Assembly: GCF_964355755.1 (NCBI RefSeq) | Contig: NC_092677.1 | Coordinates: 20,618,101-20,682,100 of the forward strand | Direction of reading: 5' to 3' | Source of the DNA: Antedon mediterranea | Taxonomy: Eukaryota > Echinodermata > Crinoidea > Comatulida > Antedonidae | Length of the DNA: 64,000 bases | Shown: positions 36,801-50,422 of the stretch, piece after piece | Layout: the number at the start of each line of letters is the position of its first letter | Position numbering within the stretch: the stretch's first letter is position 1 | Position numbers and translations under genes: made by a program | Notes under the pieces: generated by a model | The model's input: only the letters and a program-made list of their open reading frames with translations | Database searches by the model: none | What the model was told of the DNA's origin: nothing

Positions 36801-39800
36801 CACATTAGAAACCGTTTTAGACCATTTTGAGCATTTCGTTAAAACTTTTCACACAAAAACATCAAAGTCCACAAAATAGCTTAATATCGTATTCAAAAAC
36901 GTTTTAGACCATTTTGAGCATTTCGAAAAAACTTTTTCACACAAAACATCAAAGTTTACAAAATAGCTTCAAATCGCATTTGGAGACGTTTTAGACCATT
37001 TTGTGATTTTCGAAAAAACTTGTTAACATAAAAACACCAAAGTGCTCAGAATACCTTCAAATCGCATTTTGAGACGTTTTAGACCATTTTGTGATTTTCG
37101 AAAAAACAACATAAAAACACCAAAGTGCTCAGAATACCTTCAAATCGCATTTGGAGACGTTTTAGACCATTTTGTGATTTTGGAAAAAACTTGTTAACAT
37201 AAAAACACCAAAGTGCTTAGAAAAGCTTCAAATCGCATTTGGAGACGTTTTAGACCATTTTGTGCATTTCGATGAAACTTTGTTACACAAAAACATCAAA
37301 GTGTACAGAATAGCTTCAAATCGCATTAGAAACCGTTTTAGACCATTTTGAGCATTTCGAAAAAACTTTTTCACACAAAACATCAAAGTGTACAAAATAG
37401 CTTCAAATCGCATTTGGAGACGTTTTAGACAATTTTGTGATTTTCGAAAAAACTTGTTTACATAAAAACACCAAAGTGCTAAGAATAGCTTCCAATCGCA
37501 TTTGGAGACGTTTTAGACCCTTTTGTGCATTTCGATGAAACTTGGTTACACAAAAACATCAAAGTGCTTAAAATCACATTAGAAACCGTTTTAGACCATT
37601 TTGAGCATTTCGTTAAAATTTTTCACAGAAAAACATCAAAGAGCAAAAAATAGCTTAATATCGTATTTAAAAACGTTTTAGACCATTTTGAGCATTTCGA
37701 CAAAACTTTTTCTCACAAAACATCAAAGTGTACAGAATAGCTTCAAATCGCATTTGGAGACGTTTTAGACCATTTTGTGCATTTCGATGAAACTTGGTTA
37801 CACAAAAACATCAAAGTGCTTAAAATCACATTTTGAGCATTTCGTTAAAACTTTTCACACAAAAACATCAAAGAGTAAAAAATAGCTTAATATCGTATTT
37901 AAAAACGTTTTAGACCATTTTGAGCATTTCGACAAAATTTTTTCACACAAAACATCAAAGTGTACAGAATAGCTTTAAATCGCATTTGGAGACGTTTTAG
38001 ACCATTTTGTTAATTTCGATGAAACAAAAACACAAAAACATCAAATTGCACAAAATGGCTTAATATGATATGGGAAAACGTTTTAGACCATTTTGAACAT
38101 TTCGTTAAAAGTTTTCACACAAAAACATCAAAGTCCACAAAATAGCTTAATATCGTATTTAAAAACGTTTTAGACCATTTTGAGCATTTCGAAAAAACTT
38201 TTTCACACTAAACATCAAAGTTTACAAAATAGCTTCAAATCGCATTTGGAGACGTTTTAGACCATTTTGTGATTTTCGAAAAAACTTGTTAACATAAAAA
38301 CACCAAAGTGCTCAGAATACCTTCAAATCGCATTTTGAGACGTTTTAGACCATTTTGTGATTTTCGAAAAAACTTGTTAACATAAAAACACCAAAGTGCT
38401 CAGAATACCTTCAAATCGTGTTTTGAGACGTTTTAGACCATTTTGTGATTTTCGAAAAAACTTGTTAACATAAAAACACCAAAGTGCTCAGAATACCTTC
38501 AAATCGCATTTTGAGACGTTTTAGACCATTTTGTGATTTTCGAAAAAACTTGTTAACATAAAAACACCAAAGTGCTCAGAATACCTTCAAATCGTGTTTT
38601 GAGACGTTTTAGACCATTTTGTGATTTTCGAAAAAACTTGTTAACATAAAAACACCAAAGTGCTTAGAAAAGCTTCAAATCGCATTTGGAGACGTTTTAG
38701 ACCATTTTGTTCATTTCGATGAAACTTGGTTACACAAAAACATCAAAGAGCACAAAAGATCTTAATATCGTATTTAAAAACGTTTTAGACCATTTTGAGC
38801 ATTTCGAAAAAACTTTTTCACACAAAACATCAAAGTGTACAAAATAGCTTCAAATCGCATTTTGAGACGTTTTAGACAATTTTGTGATTTTCGAAAAAAC
38901 TTGTTTACATAAAAACACCAAAGTGCTTAGAAAAGCTTCAAATCGCATTTGGAGACGTTTTAAACCATTTTGTTCATTTCGATGAAACTTGGTTACACAA
39001 AAACATCAAAGAGCACAAAAGTATTTAAAAACGTTTTAGACCATTTTGAGCATTCCGTCAAAACTTTTTCACACAAAACATCAAAGTGTACAGAATAGCT
39101 TTAAATCGCATTTGGAGACGTTTTAGACCATTTTGTAGTTTTCGAAAAAACTTGATAACATAAAAACACCAAAGTGCTCAGAATACCTTCAAATCGTGTT
39201 TTGAGACGTTTTAGACCATTTTGTAATTTTCGAAAAAACTTGTTAACATAAAAACACCAAAGTGCTCAGAATACCTTCACATCGCATTTTGAGACGTTTT
39301 AGACCATTTTGTGATTTTCGAAAAAACTTGTTAACATAAAAACACCAAAGTGCTTAGAAAAGCTTGAAATCGCATTTGGAGACGTTTTAGACCATTTTGT
39401 TCATTTCGATGAAACAAAAACACAAAAACATCAAATTGCACAAAATGGCTTAATATGATATGGGAAAACGTTTTAGACCATTTTGAACATTTCGTTAAAA
39501 GTTTTCACACAAAAACATCAAAGTCCACAAAATAGCTTAATATCGTATTTAAAAACGTTTTAGACCATTTTGAGCATTTCGAAAAAACTTTTTCACACAA
39601 AACATCAAAGTTTACAAAATAGCTTCAAATCGCATTTGGAGACGTTATAGACCATTTTGTGATTTTCGAAAAAACTTGTTAACATAAAAACACCAAAGTG
39701 CTCAGAATACCTTCAAATCGCATTTTGAGACGTTTTAGACCATTTTGTGATTTTCGAAAAAACTTGTTAACATAAAAACACCAAAGTGCTCAGAATCGTG

Positions 39801-41325
39801 TTTTGAGACGTTTTAGACCATTTTGTGATTTTCGAAAAAACTTGTTAACATTAAAACACCAAAGTGCTCAGAATACCTTCAAATCGCATTTTGAGACGTT
39901 TTAGACCATTTTGTGATTTTCGAAAAAACTTGTTAACATAAAAACACCAAAGTGCTCAGAATACCTTCAAATCGTGTTTTGAGACGTTTTAGACCATTTT
40001 GTGATTTTCGAAAAAACTTGTTAACATAAAAACACCAAAGTGCTCAGAATACCTTCAAATCGCATTTTGAGACGTTTTAGACCATTTTGTGATTTTCGAA
40101 AAAACTTGTTAACATAAAAACACCAAAGTGCTCAGAATACCTTCAAATCGTGTTTTGAGACGTTTTAGACCATTTTGTGATTTTCGAAAAAACTTGTTAA
40201 CATAAAAACACCAAAGTGCTTAGAAAAGCTTCAAATCGCATTTGGAGACGTTTTAGACCATTTTGTTCATTTCGATGAAACTTGGTTACACAAAAACATC
40301 AAAGAGCACAAAAGATCTTAATATCGTATTTAAAAACGTTTTAGACCATTTTGAGCATTTCGAAAAAACTTTTTCACACAAAACATCAAAGTGTACAAAA
40401 TAGCTTCAAATCGCATTTTGAGACGTTTTAGACCATTTTGTGATTTTCGAAAAAACTTGTTAACATAAAAACACCAAAGTGCTCAGAATACCTTCAAATC
40501 GCATTTGGAGACGTTTTAGACCATTTTGTGATTTTCGAAAAAACTTGTTAACATAAAAACACCAAAGTGCTCAGAAAAGCTTCAAATCGCATTTGGAGAC
40601 GTTTTAAACCATTTTGTTCATTTCGATGAAACTTGGTTACACAAAAACATCAAAGAGCACAAAAGTATTTAAAAACGTTTTAGACCATTTTGAGCATTCC
40701 GACAAAACTTTTTCACACAAAACATCAAAGTGTACAGAATAGCTTTAAATCGCATTTGGAGACGTTTTAGACCATTTTGTAGTTTTCGAAAAAACTTGTT
40801 AACATAAAAACACAAAAGAGCTTCAAATCGCATTTGGAGACGTTTTAGACCCTTTTGTGCATTTCGATGAAACTTGGTTACACAAAAACATCAAAGTGCT
40901 TAAAATCACATTAGAAACCGTTTTAGACCATTTTGAGCATTTCGTTAAAACTTTTCACACAAAAACATCAAAGTCCCCAAAATAGCTTAATATCGTATTC
41001 AAAAACGTTTTAGACCATTTTGAGCATTTCGAAAAAACTTTTTCACACAAAACATCAAAGTTTACAAAATAGCTTCAAATCGCATTTGGAGACGTTTTAG
41101 ACCATTTTGTGATTTTCGAAAAAACTTGTTAACATAAAAACACCAAAGTGCTCAGAATACCTTCAAATCGCATTTTGAGACGTTTTAGACCATTTTGTGA
41201 TTTTCGAAAAAACAACATAAAAACACCAAAGTGCTCAGAATACCTTCAAATCGCATTTGGAGACGTTTTAGACCATTTTGTGATTTTGGAAAAAACTTGT
41301 TAACATAAAAACACCAAAGTGCTCA
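33849..41325. repeat. 7787-bp macro-repeat, copy 2, shortened to 7477 bp
   Basis: The first part aligns to copy 1 at +7787. After 39,154 it aligns at +7477: acttgataac 31,674 to 39,151, gaatcg 32,316 to 39,793, agatct 32,836 to 40,313, divider 33,430 to 40,907, and tccccaaaat about 33,497 to 40,974. The step of 310 bp is one clean internal deletion. Identity with copy 1 is very high by eye. Confidence 0.87.
39139..39154. other. Junction of a 310-bp deletion in the second macro-repeat
   Basis: The junction string ttttcgaaaaaacttg is shared by both parental sites, at 31,352-31,367 and 31,662-31,677 in copy 1. Left of it the sequence follows gtag, and right of it ataacat. The hybrid therefore joins the 78-bp gtagttttcg monomer to an F1 with acttgataac. 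This is an exchange between non-equivalent monomers inside 16 bp of identity. Confidence 0.88.
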
Positions 41326-44300
41326 GAATACCTTCAAATCGTATTTTGAGACGTTTTAGACAATTTTGTGATTTTCGAAAAAACTTGTTAACATAAAAAC
41401 ACCAAAGTGCTTAGAAAAGCTTCAAATCGCATTTGGAGACGTTTTAGACCATTTTGTGCATTTCGATGAAACTTGGTTACACAAAAACATCAAAGTGTAC
41501 AGAATAGCTTCAAATCGCATTAGAAACCGTTTTAGACCATTTTGAGCATTTCGAAAAAACTTTTTCACACAAAACATCAAAGTGTACAAAATAGCTTCAA
41601 ATCGCATTTGGAGACGTTTTAGACAATTTTGTGATTTTCGAAAAAACTTGTTTACATAAAAACACCAAAGTGCTAAGAATAGCTTCCAATCGCATTTGGA
41701 GACGTTTTAGACCCTTTTGTGCATTTCGATGAAACTTGGTTACACAAAAACATCAAAGTGCTTAAAATCACATTAGAAACCGTTTTAGACCATTTTGAGC
41801 ATTTCGTTAAAATTTTTCACAGAAAAACATCAAAGAGCAAAAAATAGCTTAATATCGTATTTAAAAACGTTTTAGACCATTTTGAGCATTTCGACAAAAC
41901 TTTTTCTCACAAAACATCAAAGTGTACAGAATAGCTTCAAATCGCATTTGGAGACGTTTTAGACCATTTTGTGCATTTCGATGAAACTTGGTTACACAAA
42001 AACATCAAAGTGCTTAAAATCACATTTTGAGCATTTCGTTAAAACTTTTCACACAAAAACATCAAAGAGTAAAAAATAGCTTAATATCGTATTTAAAAAC
42101 GTTTTAGACCATTTTGAGCATTTCGACAAAATTTTTTCACACAAAACATCAAAGTGTACAGAATAGCTTTAAATCGCATTTGGAGACGTTTTAGACCATT
42201 TTGTTAATTTCGATGAAACAAAAACACAAAAACATCAAATTGCACAAAATGGCTTAATATGATATGGGAAAACGTTTTAGACCATTTTGAACATTTCGTT
42301 AAAAGTTTTCACACAAAAACATCAAAGTCCACAAAATAGCTTAATATCGTATTTAAAAACGTTTTAGACCATTTTGAGCATTTCGAAAAAACTTTTTCAC
42401 ACTAAACATCAAAGTTTACAAAATAGCTTCAAATCGCATTTGGAGACGTTTTAGACCATTTTGTGATTTTCGAAAAAACTTGTTAACATAAAAACACCAA
42501 AGTGCTCAGAATACCTTCAAATCGCATTTTGAGACGTTTTAGACCATTTTGTGATTTTCGAAAAAACTTGTTAACATAAAAACACCAAAGTGCTCAGAAT
42601 ACCTTCAAATCGTGTTTTGAGACGTTTTAGACCATTTTGTGATTTTCGAAAAAACTTGTTAACATAAAAACACCAAAGTGCTCAGAATACCTTCAAATCG
42701 CATTTTGAGACGTTTTAGACCATTTTGTGATTTTCGAAAAAACTTGTTAACATAAAAACACCAAAGTGCTCAGAATACCTTCAAATCGTGTTTTGAGACG
42801 TTTTAGACCATTTTGTGATTTTCGAAAAAACTTGTTAACATAAAAACACCAAAGTGCTTAGAAAAGCTTCAAATCGCATTTGGAGACGTTTTAGACCATT
42901 TTGTTCATTTCGATGAAACTTGGTTACACAAAAACATCAAAGAGCACAAAAGATCTTAATATCGTATTTAAAAACGTTTTAGACCATTTTGAGCATTTCG
43001 AAAAAACTTTTTCACACAAAACATCAAAGTGTACAAAATAGCTTCAAATCGCATTTTGAGACGTTTTAGACAATTTTGTGATTTTCGAAAAAACTTGTTT
43101 ACATAAAAACACCAAAGTGCTTAGAAAAGCTTCAAATCGCATTTGGAGACGTTTTAAACCATTTTGTTCATTTCGATGAAACTTGGTTACACAAAAACAT
43201 CAAAGAGCACAAAAGTATTTAAAAACGTTTTAGACCATTTTGAGCATTCCGTCAAAACTTTTTCACACAAAACATCAAAGTGTACAGAATAGCTTTAAAT
43301 CGCATTTGGAGACGTTTTAGACCATTTTGTAGTTTTCGAAAAAACTTGTTAACATAAAAACACAAAAGAGCTTCAAATCGCATTTGGAGACGTTTTAGAC
43401 TTTTTTGTGCATTTCGATGAAACTTGGTTACACAAAAACATCAAAGTGCTTAAAATCACATTTTGAGCATTTCGTTAAAACTTTTCACACAAAAACATCA
43501 AAGTCCACAAAATAGCTTAATATCGTATTTAAAAACGTTTTAGACCATTTTGAGCATTTCGAAAAAACTTTTCCACACAAAACATCAAAGTTTACAAAAT
43601 AGCTTCAAATCGCATTTGGAGACGTTTTAGACCATTTTGTGATTTTCGAAAAAACTTGATAACATAAAAACACCAAAGTGCTCAGAATACCTTCAAATCG
43701 TGTTTTGAGACGTTTTAGACCATTTTGTAATTTTCGAAAAAACTTGTTAACATAAAAACACCAAAGTGCTCAGAATACCTTCACATCGCATTTTGAGACG
43801 TTTTAGACCATTTTGTGATTTTCGAAAAAACTTGTTAACATAAAAACACCAAAGTGCTTAGAAAAGCTTGAAATCGCATTTGGAGACGTTTTAGACCATT
43901 TTGTTCATTTCGATGAAACAAAAACACAAAAACATCAAATTGCACAAAATGGCTTAATATGATATGGGAAAACGTTTTAGACCATTTTGAACATTTCGTT
44001 AAAAGTTTTCACACAAAAACATCAAAGTCCACAAAATAGCTTAATATCGTATTTAAAAACGTTTTAGACCATTTTGAGCATTTCGAAAAAACTTTTTCAC
44101 ACAAAACATCAAAGTTTACAAAATAGCTTCAAATCGCATTTGGAGACGTTATAGACCATTTTGTGATTTTCGAAAAAACTTGTTAACATAAAAACACCAA
44201 AGTGCTCAGAATACCTTCAAATCGCATTTTGAGACGTTTTAGACCATTTTGTGATTTTCGAAAAAACTTGTTAACATAAAAACACCAAAGTGCTCAGAAT

Positions 44301-44356
44301 CGTGTTTTGAGACGTTTTAGACCATTTTGTGATTTTCGAAAAAACTTGTTAACATT
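41326..44356. repeat. Macro-repeat copy 3, partial, apparently lacking one 3283-bp subunit
   Basis: It starts like the first subunit (acttggttac after 41,422) but carries gttttaaacc near 43,156 and gacttttttgtgc near 43,399, as in the second subunit (offset 11,981 from 29,441 and 31,418). The agatct steps are 42,951 to 44,817 (1866), as in 30,970 to 32,836. After about 44,356 it passes into block X rather than continuing the macro-repeat. Confidence 0.8.
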
Positions 44357-47150
44357 AAAACACCAAAGTGCTCAGAATACCTTCAAATCGCATTTTGAGA
44401 CGTTTTAGACAATTTTGTGATTTTCGAAAAAACTTGTTAACATAAAAACACCAAAGTGCTCAGAATACCTTCAAATCGTGTTTTGAGACGTTTTAGACCA
44501 TTTTGTGATTTTCGAAAAAACTTGTTAACATAAAAACACCAAAGTGCTCAGAATACCTTCAAATCGCATTTTGAGACGTTTTAGACCATTTTGTGATTTT
44601 CGAAAAAACTTGTTAACATAAAAACACCAAAGTGCTCAGAATACCTTCAAATCGTGTTTTGAGACGTTTTAGACCATTTTGTGATTTTCGAAAAAACTTG
44701 TTAACATAAAAACACCAAAGTGCTTAGAAAAGCTTCAAATCGCATTTGGAGACGTTTTAGACCATTTTGTTCATTTCGATGAAACTTGGTTACACAAAAA
44801 CATCAAAGAGCACAAAAGATCTTAATATCGTATTTAAAAACGTTTTAGACCATTTTGAGCATTTCGAAAAAACTTTTTCACACAAAACATCAAAGTGTAC
44901 AAAATAGCTTCAAATCGCATTTTGAGACGTTTTAGACAATTTTGTGATTTTCGAAAAAACTTGTTTACATAAAAACACCAAAGTGCTTAGAAAAGCTTCA
45001 AATCGCATTTGGAGACGTTTTAAACCATTTTGTTCATTTCGATGAAACTTGGTTACACAAAAACATCAAAGAGCACAAAAGTATTTAAAAACGTTTTAGA
45101 CCATTTTGAGCATTCCGTCAAAACTTTTTCACACAAAACATCAAAGTGTACAGAATAGCTTTAAATCGCATTTGGAGACGTTTTAGACCATTTTGTAGTT
45201 TTCGAAAAAACTTGTTAACATAAAAACACAAAAGAGCTTCAAATCGCATTTGGAGACGTTTTAGACCCTTTTGTGCATTTCGATGAAACTTGGTTACACA
45301 AAAACATCAAAGTGCTTAAAATCACATTTTGAGCATTTCGTTAAAACTTTTCACACAAAAACATCAAAGAGTAAAAAATAGCTTAATATCGTATTTAAAA
45401 ACGTTTTAGACCATTTTGAGCATTTCGACAAAATTTTTTCACACAAAACATCAAAGTGTACAGAATAGCTTTAAATCGCATTTGGAGACGTTTTAGACCA
45501 TTTTGTTAATTTCGATGAAACAAAAACACAAAAACATCAAATTGCACAAAATGGCTTAATATGATATGGGAAAACGTTTTAGACCATTTTGAACATATCG
45601 TTAAAAGTTTTCACACAAAAACATCAAAGTCCACAAAATAGCTTAATATCGTATTTAAAAACGTTTTAGACCATTTTGAGCATTTCGAAAAAACTTTTTC
45701 ACACAAAACATCAAAGTTTACAAAATAGCTTCAAATCGCATTTGGAGACGTTTTAGACCATTTTCTGATTTTCGAAAAAACTTGTTAACATAAAAACACC
45801 AAAGTGCTCAGAAAAGCTTCAAATCGCATTTGGAGACGTTTTAAACCATTTTGTTCATTTCGATGAAACTTGGTTACACAAAAACATCAAAGAGCACAAA
45901 AGTATTTAAAAACGTTTTAGACCATTTTGAGCATTCCGACAAAACTTTTTCACACAAAACATCAAAGTGTACAGAATAGCTTTAAATCGCATTTGGAGAC
46001 GTTTTAACCCATTTTGAGCATTTCGATAAAATTTTACAAACAAAAACATCAAAGTGCACAAAATAGCTTAATATGGTATTTAAAAACGTTTTAGACCATT
46101 TTGAGCATTTCAACAAAACTTTTTCTCACAAAACATCAAAGTGTACAGAATAGCTTCAAATCGCATTTGGAGACGTTTTAGACCATTTTGTGCATTTCGA
46201 TGAAACTTGGTTACACAAAAACATCAAAGTGCTTAAAATCACATTTTGAGCATTTCGTTAAAACTTTTCACACAAAAACATCAAAGTCCACAAAATAGCT
46301 TAATATCGTATTTAAAAACGTTTTAGACCATTTTGAGCATTTCGAAAAAACTTTTCCACACAAAACATCAAAGTTTACAAAATAGCTTCAAATCGCATTT
46401 GGAGACGTTTTAGACCATTTTGTGATTTTCGTAAAAACTTGTTAACATAAAAACACCAAAGTGCTTAGAAAAGCTTCAAATCGCATTTGGAGACGTTTTA
46501 GACCATTTTGTGCATTTCGATGAAACTTGGTTACACAAAAACATCAAAGTGCTTAAAATCACATTTTGAACATTTCGTTAAAAGTTTTCACACAAAAACA
46601 TCAAAGAGTAAAAAATAGCTTAATATCGTATTTAAAAACGTTTTAGACCATTTTGAGCATTTCGAAAAAACTTTTCCACACAAAACATCAAAGTTTACAA
46701 AATAGCTTCAAATCGCATTTGGAGACGTTTTAGACCATTTTGTGATTTTCGAAAAAACTTGTTAACATAAAAACACCAAAGTGCTCAGAATACCTTCAAA
46801 TCGCATTTGGAGACGTTTTAGACCATTTTGTGATTTTCGAAAAAACTTGTTAACATAAAAACACCAAAGTGCTCAGAAAAGCTTCAAATCGCATTTGGAG
46901 ACGTTTTAAACCATTTTGTTCATTTCGATGAAACTTGGTTACACAAAAACATCAAAGAGCACAAAAGTATTTAAAAACGTTTTAGACCATTTTGAGCATT
47001 CCGACAAAACTTTTTCACACAAAACATCAAAGTGTACAGAATAGCTTTAAATCGCATTTGGAGACGTTTTAGACCATTTTGTAGTTTTCGAAAAAACTTG
47101 TTAACATAAAAACACAAAAGAGCTTCAAATCGCATTTGGAGACGTTTTAG
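44357..47150. repeat. Block X, copy 2
   Basis: It aligns to copy 1 at offset 28,202 (16,615 to 44,817; 17,798 to 46,000; 18,229 to 46,431). Private changes include gacaattttgtg near 44,410, gaacatatcg near 45,596 and ccattttctgatttt near 45,765. It ends at the deletion junction at 47,121-47,153. Confidence 0.82.
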
Positions 47151-47153
47151 ACC
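47121..47153. other. Junction of a 1365-bp deletion
   Basis: The 33-base stretch starting agcttcaaatcgcatttgg and ending gttttagacc is common to 18,919 and 20,284. Left of it the 47 kb copy follows the 18.9 kb sequence (cacaaaag). Right of it, it follows the 20.3 kb sequence (attttgtgcattt rather than cttttgtgcattt). The copy near 55.97 kb retains the segment. Confidence 0.85.
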
Positions 47154-50100
47154 ATTTTGTGCATTTCGATGAAACTTGGTTACACAAAAACATCAAAGTG
47201 TACAGAATAGCTTCAAATCGCATTAGAAACCGTTTTAGACCATTTTGAGCATTTCGAAAAAACTTTTTCACACCAAACATCAAAGTGTACAAAATAGCTT
47301 CAAATCGCATTTGAAGACGTTTTAGACAATTTTGTGATTTTCGAAAAAACTTGTTTACATAAAAACACGAAAGTGCTAAGAATAGCTTCCAATCGCATTT
47401 GGAGACGTTTTAGACCCTTTTGTGCATTTCGATGAAACTTGGTTACACAAAAACATCAAAGTGCTTAAAATCACATTAGAAACCGTTTTAGACCATTTTG
47501 AGCATTTCGTTAAAATTTTTCACAGAAAAACATCAAAGAGCAAAAAATAGCTTAATATCGTATTTAAAAACGTTTTAGACCATTTTGAGCATTTCGACAA
47601 AACTTTTTCACACAAAATATCAAAGTGTACAGAATAGCTTCAAATCGCATTTTGAGACGTTTTAACCCATTTTGAGCATTTCGATAAAATTTTACACACA
47701 AAAACATCAAAGTGCACAAAATAGCTTAATATGGTATTTAAAAACGTTTTAGACCATTTTGAGCAATTCAACAAAACTTTTTCTCACAAAACATCAAAGT
47801 GTACAGAATAGCTTCAAATCGCATTTGGAGACGTTTTAGACCATTTTGTGCATTTCGATGAAACTTGGTTACACAAAAACATCAAAGTGCTTAAAATCAC
47901 ATTTTGAGCATTTCGTTAAAACTTTTCACACAAAAACATCAAAGTCCACAAAATAGCTTAATATCGTATTTAAAAACGTTTTAGACCATTTTGAGCATTT
48001 CGAAAAAACTTTTCCACACCAAACATCAAAGTTTACAAAATAGCTTCAAATCGCATTTGGAGACGTTTTAGACCATTTTGTGATTTTCGAAAAAACTTGT
48101 TAACATAAAAACACCAAAGTGCTCAGAATACCTTCAAATCGCATTTGGAGACGTTTTAGACCCTTTTGTGCATTTCGATGAAACTTGGTTACACAAAAAC
48201 ATCAAAGTGCTTAAAATCACATTAGAAACCGTTTTAGACCATTTTGAGCATTTCGTTAAAATTTGTCACAGAAAAACATCAAAGAGCAAAAAATATCTTA
48301 ATATCGTATTTAAAAACGTTTTAGACCATTTTGAGCATTTCGACAAAACTTTTTCACACAAAACATCAAAGTGTACAAAATAGCTTCAAATCGCATTTGG
48401 AGACGTTTTAACCCATTTTGAGCATTTCGATAAAATTTTACACACAAAAACATCAAAGTGCACAAAATAGCTTAATATGGTATTTAAAAACGTTTTAGAC
48501 CATTTTGAGCATTTCAACAAAACTTTTTCTCACAAAACATCAAAGTGTACAGAATAGCTTCAAATCGCATTTGGAGACGTTTTAGACTTTTTTGTGCATT
48601 TCGATGAAACTTGGTTACACAAAAACATCAAAGTGCTTAAAATCACATTTTGAGCATTTCGTTAAAACTTTTCACACAAAAACATCAAAGTCCACAAAAT
48701 AGCTTAATATCGTATTTAAAAACGTTTTAGACCATTTTGAGCATTTCGAAAAAACTTTTCCACACAAAACATCAAAGTTTACAAAATAGCTTCAAATCGC
48801 ATTTGGAGACGTTTTAGACCATTTTGTGATTTTCGAAAAAACTTGATAACATAAAAACACCAAAGTGCTCAGAATACCTTCAAATCGTGTTTTGAGACGT
48901 TTTAGACCATTTTGTAATTTTCGAAAAAACTTGTTAACATAAAAACACCAAAGTGCTCAGAATACCTTCACATCGCATTTTGAGACGTTTTAGACCATTT
49001 TGTGATTTTCGAAAAAACTTGTTAACATAAAAACACCAAAGTGCTTAGAAAAGCTTGAAATCGCATTTGGAGACGTTTTAGACCATTTTGTGCATTTCGA
49101 TGAAACTTGGTTACACAAAAACATCAAAGTGCTTAAAATCACATTTTGAGCATTTCGTTAAAACTTTTCACACAAAAACATCAAAGAGTAAAAAATAGCT
49201 TAATATCGTATTTAAAAACGTTTTAGACCATTTTGAGCATTTCGACAAAATTTTTTCACACAAAACATCAAAGTGTACAGAATAGCTTTAAATCGCATTT
49301 GGAGACGTTTTAGACCATTTTGTTCATTTCGATGAAACAAAAACACAAAAACATCAAATTGCACAAAATGGCTTAATATGATATGGGAAAACGTTTTAGA
49401 CCATTTTGAACATTTCGTTAAAAGTTTTCACACAAAAACATCAAAGTCCACAAAATAGCTTAATATCGTATTTAAAAACGTTTTAGACCATTTTGAGCAT
49501 TTCGAAAAAACTTTTTCACACAAAACATCAAAGTTTACAAAATAGCTTCAAATCGCATTTGGAGACGTTATAGACCATTTTGTGATTTTCGAAAAAACTT
49601 GTTAACATAAAAACACCAAAGTGCTCAGAATACCTTCAAATCGCATTTTGAGACGTTTTAGACCATTTTGTGATTTTCGAAAAAACTTGTTAACATAAAA
49701 ACACCAAAGTGCTCAGAATCGTGTTTTGAGACGTTTTAGACCATTTTGTGATTTTCGAAAAAACTTGTTAACATAAAAACACCAAAGTGCTCAGAATACC
49801 TTCAAATCGTGTTTTGAGACGTTTTAGACCATTTTGTGATTTTGGAAAAACTTGTTAACATAAAAACACCAAAGTGCTCAGAATACCTTCAAATCGCATT
49901 TGGAGACGTTTTAGACCATTTTGTGATTTTCGAAAAAACTTGTTAACATAAAAACACCAAAGTGCTCAGAAAAGCTTCAAATCGCAATTGGAGACGTTTT
50001 AAACCATTTTGTTCATTTCGATGAAACTTGGTTACACAAAAACATCAAATTGCACAAAATGGCTTAATATGGTATGGGAAAACGTTTTAGACCATTTTGA

Positions 50101-50422
50101 ACATTTCGAGAAAACTTTTTCACACAAAACTTCAAAGTGTACAGAATAGCTTCAAATCGCATTAGAAACCGTTTTAGACCATTTTGAGCATTTCGAAAAA
50201 ACTTTTTCACACAAAACATCAAAGTTTACAAAATAGCTTCAAATCGCATTTGGAGACGTTTTAGACCATTTTGTGATTTTCGAAAAAACTTGTTAACATA
50301 AAAACACCAAAGTGCTCAGAATACCTTCAAATCGCATTTTGAGACGTTTTAGACCATTTTGTGATTTTCGAAAAAACTTGTTAACATAAAAATACCAAAG
50401 TGCTCTGAATACCTTCAAATCG
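47154..50422. repeat. Block Y with the 2492-bp duplication absent
   Basis: From 47,125 to about 49,300 it aligns to 20,288 onward at offset 26,837. From there it aligns to the 24.5-26.1 kb part at offset 24,345. The difference, 2492, is the duplication length. At 49,325 it has gttcatttcg as in the right-hand copy. Either this is the unduplicated ancestor or it collapsed again. Confidence 0.8.
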
